Shown here: piece after piece, positions 33,583-41,751 of the stretch
How positions within the stretch are numbered: the stretch's first letter is position 1
Layout of the letters: each line of letters begins with the position of its first letter
NCBI GenBank assembly: GCA_019417325.1
Contig: DXVO01000034.1
Location: forward strand, 62,001-126,000
DNA: 64,000 bases
Direction of reading: 5' to 3'
Source: Parabacteroides sp.
Lineage (GTDB): Bacteria; Bacteroidota; Bacteroidia; Bacteroidales; Tannerellaceae
Notes under the pieces: model-generated
Seen by the model: the letters and a program-made list of their open reading frames with translations, nothing else
The model's database searches: none
Told to the model about the DNA's origin: nothing
Program-made: the position numbers and the translations under genes

Positions 33583-36348
33583 ATGAAGAAGCCCTGTTTC
33601 CTTATTTTGCTATTTATCGGAATCTCTTTATCCGCCCACGCACAATCCATACAAGTAACGGATTTAAGTTGCGAATATCTGGAGAACCCCATCGGCATCG
33701 ATGCCTACACTCCTACTCTCGGGTGGAAAATGCAATCACAGGAAAGAGGACAATTACAATCTGCTTATGAAATGCTGGTTGCAGCAAATGAGAATGACCT
33801 GCAAAATGAAAAGAAACTGCTTTGGAAAAGTGGAAAGGTAAACAGCAGAAAGAATGTAAATATCCGGTATGCCGGAAAAAAACTTAAACCATTCACACGC
33901 TATTACTGGAAAGTACGTGTATACAACCAGGACAACGAAGTGTCCGCCTGGAGTCTTCCTGCCTTTTGGGAAACGGCCATGCTGCAATCTAGCGACTGGA
34001 AAGCTCAATGGATTGGCGATGGTTCCGTTCCTCCTACCAAAGAAGAAGATTTTTACAAAGATGACCCGGCACCATTGTTCCGTAAAACATTTACACCGCA
34101 AAAACCTGTAAAAACAGCCCGCCTATATATTTCCGGTCTGGGATATTACGAAGCCAATATAAATGGAAACCGGGTAGGAAACCGGGTATTGGAACCGGGA
34201 TGGACGAATTATGGCAAAGAAATCCTGTATAGCACTTATGACGTCACTTCTTTACTTAGTGAAGGAGAGAATGTAATCGGAGTCATGTTGGGAAACGGCT
34301 TTTTCAATCCTCTTCCCATGAGAATATTCAGACCGCTCAGAGAATACTTCTATATCGGACGCCCCTGCCTGAAAGCACAGTTAAGGATTGTTTATGCCGA
34401 TGGTTCTGCTGAAACGATTCCCACCGGTTCGGATTGGAAAACAACACAAGGTCCGGTCCTCCGCAACAATGTCTATTTAGGAGAACAATATGATGCACGC
34501 AAAGAAATAAAAAATTGGGATACTCCCTCTTTTGACGATACACTTTGGAAAAACGCCGAGGTACTTACGCAAGCACCTACCGGTACATTAACCGCACAAA
34601 TGCAACCTCCCATACGTATAACTAAAGTCTTGCACCCGACAAGAATGGCGGAAGTACGTCCGGGAATATTCGTATTCGACATGGGACAAAACATTGCCGG
34701 AGTTGTCCGCCTCAAAGTAAAAGGGCCGAAAGGAAGCACTATCAAGATACGATACGGCGAAGATATTTATTCGGATGGGAGCTTGAATGTGATGACTTCC
34801 GTAGCCGGGCAACAAAAAAAGATATGGAATGCAGATTGGGAGCAACCCGGTCAGCCACAAACAGCCTGGCAGGAAGACCGCTATACATTGAAAGGCGAAG
34901 GTACTGAAATATGGGCTCCCCGCTTTACCTTCCATGGTTTCCGTTATGTGGAAATAACCGGATGGCACGGACGTCCTTCACTCGAGAACATAGAAGGACT
35001 GCGCCTGAATGCAGACCTGCAAAAGAACGGTTCTTTCGAATGTTCCAACCCGATGCTGAACAAGCTGAACGAGGTTTTGGACTATACTTTCTTAAGTAAC
35101 GTTTTCAGTGTACAATCGGATTGTCCGGCACGTGAAAAGTTCGGATATGGTGGCGATATCGTAGGTGTGGCACGTACCTTCTGCTGGTTTTATGATATGG
35201 AAAACTTCTACCGGAAAGCTATCCGCGATTTTGCAAATGACCAACGCCCTTCAGGAGGTATGACAGAAACGGCACCATTCAATGGCATAGCCGACAAAGG
35301 CTTAGGGGAAGACTCCGGTCCTATCGGATGGCAATTGGCTTTTGCCTTTATGCAAAAACAATTATATGATTATTATGGCGACCTGGAAACGATTAAAAAC
35401 TACTATCCGATCTTTGTGAAGCAAGTTGAATTTATCCGTTCGCAAGCAAAAAATAATATGATAGAAGATTGCATAAACGACCATGAAAGCCTCGAACAAC
35501 GTATCCCGGCTTTATTCGCAACCGCCCACTACTATCATCATGTATTATTATTGTCGGAATTTGCATCATTACTTAATAAACAGGAAGATGCGAAGAAATA
35601 TAAAACCCTTTCCGAAGAAATAAAGAAAGCATTCATCAGCCGGTTCCTGATTTCAGGAGACGGGATTGTAGGAAACGGTACACAGGCAGCCCAGGCATTT
35701 GCCCTCTATTACGGACTTCTACCGGATACGGAAAAAAAAGCAGCACTTGACGGACTCTTAAAAGCCATCGAAAAACGGGACGGGCATATTGCTGCCGGTA
35801 TATTTGGCGTTCCTGCCATCCTGAATGTGCTACGTGAAAATGACCGGAATGACATTGCTTACAAAATGGTTACGCAAACTTCTTTCCCCGGATGGGGACA
35901 TATGCTCCAGTCCGGAGCTACCACCTTATGGGAAACCTGGCAATACTCCGACAATGTATATTCGCACAATCATCCGATGTTCGGTAGCGTTGGCGAATGG
36001 ATGTATCAATCCCTGGGAGGAATAAATACCACTGCTCCGGGATTTAGCGAAATAGCGATCAAACCTCAACCTACGGAAGGTTTAGACTGGGTAAACTGCT
36101 GTTACCAATCAGTAAATGGGAAAATTACTAGCAACTGGAAAGCAGAGAACGGAACCTTTACGCTGCATGTCCGCATTCCTGTAAACTCAAAGGCTATCGT
36201 ATATATACCTGCTCCCCGGACAGCATTTGTCAAAGAAGGAGGAAAAGCAATAAATGAGACTGAAGGCATTAAACCGTTAGGATATGAAAACGGATACCAT
36301 CGTTTTACCGTGGGTTCTGGTAATTATTCATTCACAGCCGGTAAATAA
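33583..36348 (+). CDS. Alpha-L-rhamnosidase, glycoside hydrolase family 78
   Basis: 921 residues with signal peptide MKKPCFLILLFIGISLSAHAQ. N-terminal fibronectin-like and carbohydrate-binding beta domains (ENPIGIDAYTPTLGWKMQS; then ARLYISGLGYYEANINGNRVG) precede the Bac_rhamnosid concanavalin-like domain (IFVFDMGQNIAGVVRLKVKG) and the (alpha/alpha)6 catalytic barrel with SDCPAREKFGYGGDIVGVART and NDQRPSGGMTETAP (acidic residues at the active site), then a C-terminal beta domain. It releases terminal alpha-L-rhamnose by inversion, feeding the mutarotase RhaM at 18730. Start chosen at ATG 33583 for the signal peptide; ATG 33550 would add 11 residues. Confidence 0.95.
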   Translation: MKKPCFLILLFIGISLSAHAQSIQVTDLSCEYLENPIGIDAYTPTLGWKMQSQERGQLQSAYEMLVAANENDLQNEKKLLWKSGKVNSRKNVNIRYAGKKLKPFTRYYWKVRVYNQDNEVSAWSLPAFWETAMLQSSDWKAQWIGDGSVPPTKEEDFYKDDPAPLFRKTFTPQKPVKTARLYISGLGYYEANINGNRVGNRVLEPGWTNYGKEILYSTYDVTSLLSEGENVIGVMLGNGFFNPLPMRIFRPLREYFYIGRPCLKAQLRIVYADGSAETIPTGSDWKTTQGPVLRNNVYLGEQYDARKEIKNWDTPSFDDTLWKNAEVLTQAPTGTLTAQMQPPIRITKVLHPTRMAEVRPGIFVFDMGQNIAGVVRLKVKGPKGSTIKIRYGEDIYSDGSLNVMTSVAGQQKKIWNADWEQPGQPQTAWQEDRYTLKGEGTEIWAPRFTFHGFRYVEITGWHGRPSLENIEGLRLNADLQKNGSFECSNPMLNKLNEVLDYTFLSNVFSVQSDCPAREKFGYGGDIVGVARTFCWFYDMENFYRKAIRDFANDQRPSGGMTETAPFNGIADKGLGEDSGPIGWQLAFAFMQKQLYDYYGDLETIKNYYPIFVKQVEFIRSQAKNNMIEDCINDHESLEQRIPALFATAHYYHHVLLLSEFASLLNKQEDAKKYKTLSEEIKKAFISRFLISGDGIVGNGTQAAQAFALYYGLLPDTEKKAALDGLLKAIEKRDGHIAAGIFGVPAILNVLRENDRNDIAYKMVTQTSFPGWGHMLQSGATTLWETWQYSDNVYSHNHPMFGSVGEWMYQSLGGINTTAPGFSEIAIKPQPTEGLDWVNCCYQSVNGKITSNWKAENGTFTLHVRIPVNSKAIVYIPAPRTAFVKEGGKAINETEGIKPLGYENGYHRFTVGSGNYSFTAGK

Positions 36349-36387
36349 CAAATTATAATGCATCAGGCTTAAAAATTTCATGTTCCA

Positions 36388-36451
36388 GCATAACGGGAAA
36401 TAATATCTATTGGTAACTTTGAGGCTGAGAGATTATTATTTCCCGTTATGC
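36388..36451. repeat. 18-bp inverted repeat enclosing a promoter element
   Basis: GCATAACGGGAAATAATA at 36388-36405 is repeated without mismatch in inverted form at 36434-36451. The 28-base spacer contains TAACTTTG at 36414-36421, a -7 element aimed at the gene at 36475. In RNA from the GH78 gene it could fold as a long hairpin and act as a terminator, though no T run follows. Confidence 0.8.
36414..36421 (+). promoter_or_regulatory. -7 promoter element of the DUF5107/TPR gene, inside an inverted repeat
   Basis: TAACTTTG matches TAnnTTTG, 53 bases before ATG 36475, between the arms of the repeat at 36388-36451. Confidence 0.55.
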
Positions 36452-36474
36452 CGGATATATAAATTATGTAAGCC

Positions 36475-39400
36475 ATGAAACAATGTATTTTTACTCTTTG
36501 CGCCATTATTTCCAGCCTTTCTCTTTCCGCACAGCACGCTACCGTTAAGGAAACGGAACAAGTGATGGGTACCTATGCTTTCGATGACCCGGATCCGGTA
36601 GCAAAGCCCGAAAACCTGTATTATCCTTATTTCCGCTTTGATGGTTTTACCAATAAAAAAACAGATAAAAAATGGAAAACAGTTGAACTGGAAAATGATT
36701 ATATACGCGTCACTCTGTTTCCGGAAATTGGCGGGAAAATATGGGGAGCAGTAGACAAAACTTCCGGCAAAGAATTTATTTATACGAATCATGTAGTTAA
36801 ATTCCGCGATATAGCGATGCGTGGTCCGTGGGTTTCCGGAGGGATAGAATTTAACTTCGGTATTATCGGACATGCACCGACTTCTGCAACCCCGGTGGAC
36901 TATATAACCCGGGAAAAAGAAGACGGTAGTGTAAGCTGCTATATTTCTGCTATCGATTTTATCACTCGTACAACCTGGACTGTTGAAGTAAATGTTCCGA
37001 AAGATAAGGCTTATTTCACTACCCATACGACCTGGTTTAACAGTTCCGCTCTCGACCAGCCGTATTACCAATGGATGAATGCCGGATATAAAGCCGTCGG
37101 AAATACCCGCTTCTGTTATCCGGGGACTAATTATATCGGTCATGGAGGAGATTTGCACACATTCCCTGTGGATGATAACGGCAGAGACCTCTCCTGGTAT
37201 AAGAATAATGCTTTCGAAAGTTCCAAATCATATCATGTATTAGGTTATTATAATGATTTCTATGGGGCCTACTGGCATGATGATGATTTCGGTTCCGTAC
37301 ATCATTCAGCCTATGATGAGAAACTTGGTATGAAAATTTTCCTTTGGAGCCAGGCACGCGACGGAGCAATATGGGAAGATTTGCTTACCGACACAGACGG
37401 TCAATATGTGGAACTCCAATCCGGCAGAATGTATAACCAACCAGCCACCAATAGTGCACGTACTCCTTTTAAACATACAGCTTTCCAACCGGGAGCAACA
37501 GATGAATGGACGGAATACTGGTTTCCGGTAAAAGAAACCAAAGGGATTGTACAAGCCTCTCATATCGGTGCACTGAATGTATTAAAGGACAACAACCGGC
37601 TGACACTCTATTTCTCTCCTACGCAGGAGCTATCTGTCACACTCAAAGTCTATTCGGACGAAAAAGAAATCATATCCGAACTTTTACAGACGAAAACACT
37701 ACAAACCTGGTGTAAATCATATCCGCTGGATACTCAGTCTGCTACCGGAAAGATAAAGGTCGTTATCGGAAATAATGATTTGGTATATTCCGAACAGAAT
37801 AGCGATAAAGTAATCAACCGTCCCAAAGAGATTCCCGATGACTTCGACTGGAATTCCGTTTACGGACTTTATACCAGTGGAGAACAATGGATGAACCAAA
37901 AGATGTATGATAAAGCCGAAGCCGATTTACTGGCAGCTCTTTCCAAAGATAAATATTTTGCCCCGGCCCTTATCCGTTTGTCATCTCTCTATTACCGGGA
38001 AGGACGTTATGACGAGGCACTGCAACTCTGCCGTTCTGCCTTAAGTTTGAATGCATATGATGGAGAAGCAAACTATCTATATGGATTATGCAACATAAAA
38101 GCAGGGCATTATACAGATGCAAAAGATGGCTTCTCGGTTGCAGCATACAGCCCTGCATTCCGAACGGCTGCATATGCTAAACTTGCAGCCGTTTTCATCC
38201 GTGAACAGGATTGGAATAAAGCGATTTCTTATGCCCAAAAGAGTCTTCAATATAACACGGAAAATCTGGATGCTCTACAGGAACTATTAGTCTGCTACCG
38301 AAAAACCGGTCAAAAGGAAAAAGCTACTCAGCTGATAGAAAAACTATCCGCCAAATATCCTTTAAACTATGTTGTCAGTTACGAAAAACATATGCTACAA
38401 TCGTCTTCAGAAAGTCTCGACAATTTTAATTCATCCATACGAAACGAACTACCGGAAGAAACTTATATGGAAATAGCAGGATGGTACGAATCCATCGGTT
38501 GTGAAAAAGATGCGATCAATATACTCTCCTACATTCCGGTATATCCGATGGCTTGCTACAAACAAAGCTGGTTACTCCATAAAGCCGGAGAAGAAGCTGA
38601 AGCCATTCAAATTATAAAAAATGCAGATATACTCCCGGCAAATCAGGTATTCCCTTTCCGACCGGAAAACCGGGAAGCTCTTGCTTGGATAGCCTCGCAT
38701 AGCAATTCCTGGAAACCGGCATATTATTATGCCCTAATTTGCCATGCGAACCATGATAAAGCAAAAGCCTTGGAAATAATGGATAACTGTGGAGAAACAG
38801 ATTACATACCATTTTATCTTTATCGTGCATCCCTAAAAAAGGGTACTGAACAGCTGAATGATTTGCAAAAAGCCGCACGTTTAGGCAACGACTGGCGAAC
38901 CGGACTTAACCTGATTAAATATTATACAGGAATAGAAAACTGGAAAGAAGCGAATATAACAGCAGCACGTTATTATAAATTATTCCCTGAAAACTATGTG
39001 ATAGGCTTGCAATATGCAAAAACATTATGCGAAACAGAACAATATGCCCGTGCCATTTTGCTGTTGAGAAAAATACAGGTACTCCCAAATGAAGGGGCTT
39101 ATGCAGGCAGAGGTATTTACAGAGACGCAAATCTGTATGAAGCAATGGCGTATATCAAAAAACATAAATACGAAAAAGCACTTACATCTATCGAAGAATC
39201 AAAACAATGGATAGAGAACTTGGGAGTGGGTAAGCCTTACGAAGACCAGATAGACTATCGGGTAGAAAACTTCCTGTCGGCGAAAGCTCTTGTCAACCAA
39301 CCGGTAAAAGCATCCTTATTCTTGGAACGCGTAGCAAAGACTCCGGTAAAAAACTATTATTTTGAGTCTACTAACTTACTGGTTGCCCTCGCTCTTTCGG

Positions 39401-39621
39401 AAACAGGACAAAAGGAGGTAGCCGACAAATGGGTATCCCTTTGGAAAACACAATATCCGTCCAGCCCTATCATCGAATGGTGTACGGCTATTTACCAGGG
39501 AGATACGGCCCTGGCTGCTAAAATCCTGAATACCCGTACCGAACAAAGCGAAAGTACACCATGGGAAAATATAAACATAGACCGCAATTTCGGTTTATTG
39601 ACAAAATATTTCAGCGAATAG
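36475..39621 (+). CDS. DUF5107 domain protein with C-terminal TPR repeats
   Basis: 1048 residues with signal peptide (CIFTLCAIISSLSLSAQ). The first third (about 30-420) is a DUF5107 domain with a galactose-mutarotase-like beta-sandwich: VELENDYIRVTLFPEIGGKIWGAVDK, GPWVSGGIEFNFGIIGHAPTSATPVDY, WSQARDGAIWEDLLTDTDGQYVELQSGR. The rest is alpha-helical with several TPR units (AEADLLAALSKDKYFAPALIRLSSLYYREGRYDEALQLC, NAYDGEANYLYGLCNIKAGHYTDAKDGF). Such proteins occur in Bacteroidetes glycan loci; a sugar-binding or lytic role is likely but unproven. It comes 126 bases after the rhamnosidase with its own promoter inside an inverted repeat, so it may be regulated separately. Confidence 0.87.
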   Translation: MKQCIFTLCAIISSLSLSAQHATVKETEQVMGTYAFDDPDPVAKPENLYYPYFRFDGFTNKKTDKKWKTVELENDYIRVTLFPEIGGKIWGAVDKTSGKEFIYTNHVVKFRDIAMRGPWVSGGIEFNFGIIGHAPTSATPVDYITREKEDGSVSCYISAIDFITRTTWTVEVNVPKDKAYFTTHTTWFNSSALDQPYYQWMNAGYKAVGNTRFCYPGTNYIGHGGDLHTFPVDDNGRDLSWYKNNAFESSKSYHVLGYYNDFYGAYWHDDDFGSVHHSAYDEKLGMKIFLWSQARDGAIWEDLLTDTDGQYVELQSGRMYNQPATNSARTPFKHTAFQPGATDEWTEYWFPVKETKGIVQASHIGALNVLKDNNRLTLYFSPTQELSVTLKVYSDEKEIISELLQTKTLQTWCKSYPLDTQSATGKIKVVIGNNDLVYSEQNSDKVINRPKEIPDDFDWNSVYGLYTSGEQWMNQKMYDKAEADLLAALSKDKYFAPALIRLSSLYYREGRYDEALQLCRSALSLNAYDGEANYLYGLCNIKAGHYTDAKDGFSVAAYSPAFRTAAYAKLAAVFIREQDWNKAISYAQKSLQYNTENLDALQELLVCYRKTGQKEKATQLIEKLSAKYPLNYVVSYEKHMLQSSSESLDNFNSSIRNELPEETYMEIAGWYESIGCEKDAINILSYIPVYPMACYKQSWLLHKAGEEAEAIQIIKNADILPANQVFPFRPENREALAWIASHSNSWKPAYYYALICHANHDKAKALEIMDNCGETDYIPFYLYRASLKKGTEQLNDLQKAARLGNDWRTGLNLIKYYTGIENWKEANITAARYYKLFPENYVIGLQYAKTLCETEQYARAILLLRKIQVLPNEGAYAGRGIYRDANLYEAMAYIKKHKYEKALTSIEESKQWIENLGVGKPYEDQIDYRVENFLSAKALVNQPVKASLFLERVAKTPVKNYYFESTNLLVALALSETGQKEVADKWVSLWKTQYPSSPIIEWCTAIYQGDTALAAKILNTRTEQSESTPWENINIDRNFGLLTKYFSE

Positions 39622-39723
39622 GAATAAGGTAACAAACAAATGATTGGGCAATTCTTCTATTTAGCTGTTTATTTACTTTGATCTTTGCTTTGATTGGAAA
39701 TAAAATTTTAAAATAATTATATT

Positions 39724-39828
39724 ATGAACGGATTAGCAATATTTTTTATGATTGGCTGTATCATCTCCGGAGGTTTTCTTGCTTGGCTATACACAAAACC
39801 TGGAAAGAAATGGTTGAAGAATCTATAA
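39724..39828 (+). CDS. 34-residue single-helix membrane protein
   Basis: The frame encodes MNGLAIFFMIGCIISGGFLA followed by WLYTKPGKKWLKNL. One transmembrane helix (residues 3-23) is followed by a short basic tail, a typical small inner-membrane protein. I have a memory of similar ORFs ending in WLYTKPGKKWL in Bacteroidales, but cannot verify it. A variant promoter (TTACTTTG, 39673-39680) precedes it by about 43 bases, and a terminator follows at 39847, so the transcript would carry only this ORF. Function unknown. Confidence 0.65.
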   Translation: MNGLAIFFMIGCIISGGFLAWLYTKPGKKWLKNL

Positions 39829-39846
39829 AGTCTGATTTCCGGATAC

Positions 39847-39892
39847 AAAAAAAGCAACTCTTTCTTTACAGAAGAAGTTGCTTTTCTTTTTG
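39847..39892. terminator. Terminator between the 34-residue ORF and tRNA-Leu
   Basis: AAAAGCAACT at its left and AGTTGCTTTT at its right form a stem with T-rich flank (CTTTTT) on the plus strand and A run (T on minus) on the other side, so it may serve both converging transcripts. Confidence 0.8.
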
Positions 39893-39974
39893 TGCGTCTG
39901 AAGGGACTCGAACCCCCACGCCTCTCGGCACCAGATCCTAAGTCTGGCGTGGCTACCAATTACACCACAGACGC
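39893..39974 (-). tRNA. tRNA-Leu (anticodon UAG)
   Basis: On the minus strand the acceptor GCGTCTG (39974-39968) pairs with CAGACGC (39900-39894), discriminator A at 39893. The anticodon loop CTTAGGA gives UAG, reading CUA/CUN leucine codons. The long variable arm (TGCCGAGAGGCGT) is the class II form of tRNA-Leu. T loop TTCGAGT is present. CCA is not encoded. Confidence 0.95.
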
Positions 39975-39988
39975 TTCAATAATGGGTG

Positions 39989-39996
39989 CAAAGGTA
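39989..39996 (-). promoter_or_regulatory. -7 promoter element of tRNA-Leu
   Basis: CAAAGGTA on the plus strand reads TACCTTTG on the minus strand, identical to the element before tRNA-Lys at 61582-61589. Confidence 0.65.
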
Positions 39997-40030
39997 ATGC
40001 TTTTTTATAAAAAACCAAATATTTGAGAAA

Positions 40031-41530
40031 TTAATTCTTCTTTAGTGTATAATCCTTTACTCCTAATACCTCATAGGCCTGCAACAAGGCACTATCATCG
40101 TCCGAAATCATCAGCAACTTATCATTCTCTTTTAATTCGGTATTCCCTTTAGGAATAAAATAATGGCCATCCCGTTTTACCATTACCGCCAAAGTATGGT
40201 CGGGCAAAGTCAATTGCATTAATTTATTGCCATGCTCTAATACGGCAGGAGTAATATCAATTTCACTCATGGCACTCTTTATTTCTTCCGGAAGTTCTAT
40301 ACCAAATTCATCTTTGCGCTGCGGTTCGTCAACCAGCCCGAGCCATTTGGCCGCAATAGTAACAGTTGTCCCCTGGAGAACCAAAGAAAGGATCGTAATA
40401 AAGAATACAACATTGAAAATCATTCCGGAATGGTCTATACCGGCAATCATCGGATAGGTGGCAAAAATAATTGGTACCGCACCACGCAGCCCGACCCACG
40501 ATATATACAGTTTCCCCTTAAACGTAAAGTTTTTATAAGGTACCAAACAAAGGAAGACGCTTAGCGGACGAGCAACTAAAATCATAAAAATACCTACAGT
40601 CAGACCGATAGGCGCCACAGGAAGCAACTCATGAGGATTAACCAACAGCCCCAATGTGAGGAACATCACAATTTGCCATAACCAGGCAAAACCGTCAAAG
40701 AAAGTACCCATGCTCTTTTTATGGACAATCCTGGAGTTACCGACTACCAGTCCGGCAATATATACAGCCAAATACCCGTTTCCTTTACAAAGAGTTGTAG
40801 CAGAGAAGGTAAAGAACGCTGTCGTCAACAAAAGAATAGGATATAACGATTCGTTCGCTATATTAATATGATTAATAACATAAACCGCCAGTTTACCCAG
40901 CAAATAACCCGCCAATGTACCCACTACTAACTGGATAGTCAGAGACAACGCTGCCTCCTGGAAATTCATACCTCCCATCTGGATATAGGCGATCAATAAC
41001 AAGGTAAGCATATATGCCATCGGGTCGTTGCTACCACTCTCCAATTCAAGAGTCGGACGCAAACGTTGTTTTAAATAAACCCCTTTACTTCTTAAGATAG
41101 AGAAAACGGATGCAGAATCGGTAGATGACATAACAGCAGCCAATAGCATAGACTCAGCCAAAGTCAGTGTTTCATATCCGGTAGCAAGAAGCGATAAATA
41201 ATAAATGAAACCTCCCGTCACCAACGTCATAATAAGGACTCCGAGCGTTGCCAGTACTACCCCTTGCGAAGCTATCGGCTTTACTTCTGCTATTTTAGTA
41301 TCCATACCACCAGAAAACAGGATGATACTAAGTGCCAACATACCGATAAACTGTGCAATATGCGGATCGCTGAATTGTATTCCTAAGCCGTCACTACCAA
41401 AGAGCATTCCTACTCCAAGGAATAACAACAAAGCAGGAAGTCCGAAACGGTAACCGGCCTTACCTGCGAAAATACTTAAAAATAAGATAACGGAAGCTAT
41501 TAATAATACTTCTTCTGCATTGTGGAACAT
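40031..41530 (-). CDS. Potassium/proton antiporter, CPA1 family (NhaP2/CvrA-like)
   Basis: 499 residues. Twelve to thirteen membrane helices in the first 390 residues with the family blocks LLFLGVGMLFGSDGLGI, LFSGGMDTK, LLAAVMSSTDSASVFSILR (the ion-binding Asp pair region), LELESGSNDPMAYMLTLL, YLAVYIAGLVVGN, and ISWVGLRGAVPIIFATYP. The C-terminal 100 residues are an RCK_C/TrkA_C domain (LMQLTLPDHTLAVMVKRDGHYFIPKGNTELKENDKLLMISD), which in NhaP2 senses ligand. It exchanges cytoplasmic K+ (or Na+) for H+ at the inner membrane. The gene is alone between tRNA-Leu and a divergent transglutaminase gene. No clear promoter seen. Confidence 0.95.
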   Translation of the reverse strand: MFHNAEEVLLIASVILFLSIFAGKAGYRFGLPALLLFLGVGMLFGSDGLGIQFSDPHIAQFIGMLALSIILFSGGMDTKIAEVKPIASQGVVLATLGVLIMTLVTGGFIYYLSLLATGYETLTLAESMLLAAVMSSTDSASVFSILRSKGVYLKQRLRPTLELESGSNDPMAYMLTLLLIAYIQMGGMNFQEAALSLTIQLVVGTLAGYLLGKLAVYVINHINIANESLYPILLLTTAFFTFSATTLCKGNGYLAVYIAGLVVGNSRIVHKKSMGTFFDGFAWLWQIVMFLTLGLLVNPHELLPVAPIGLTVGIFMILVARPLSVFLCLVPYKNFTFKGKLYISWVGLRGAVPIIFATYPMIAGIDHSGMIFNVVFFITILSLVLQGTTVTIAAKWLGLVDEPQRKDEFGIELPEEIKSAMSEIDITPAVLEHGNKLMQLTLPDHTLAVMVKRDGHYFIPKGNTELKENDKLLMISDDDSALLQAYEVLGVKDYTLKKN

Positions 41531-41722
41531 AGTATATTATTTCTTTTTGGGTTATTTTACTACAAAATAAACAATTTTCAGGGATTTATAATTCATTAAT
41601 ACCTAACAAAAAGCACTAATAAATAAAATAAAATATTAACACTCCCATTATCATCCCCTCCCAGACCTTATCCAAACACATCTATTACCAGTTATATACT
41701 TGTCTCATATCATATTATTCAC

Positions 41723-41730
41723 TAATTTTG
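41723..41730 (+). promoter_or_regulatory. -7 promoter element of the transglutaminase-fold lipoprotein gene
   Basis: TAATTTTG matches TAnnTTTG, 21 bases before ATG 41752, and shows that the upstream in-frame start at 41728 is not used. Confidence 0.65.
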
Positions 41731-41751
41731 GCGCATATACATTATCGCTTT

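Noticed and set aside
36388..36451. Second invertible promoter
   Set aside because: The 28-bp spacer is far too short for the usual invertible segments (over 100 bp) and the arms do not fit the AGTYYYN4GDACT core.
36436..37158. 240-codon minus-strand frame
   Set aside because: Antisense to the strongly conserved DUF5107 domain; no promoter or recognisable protein.
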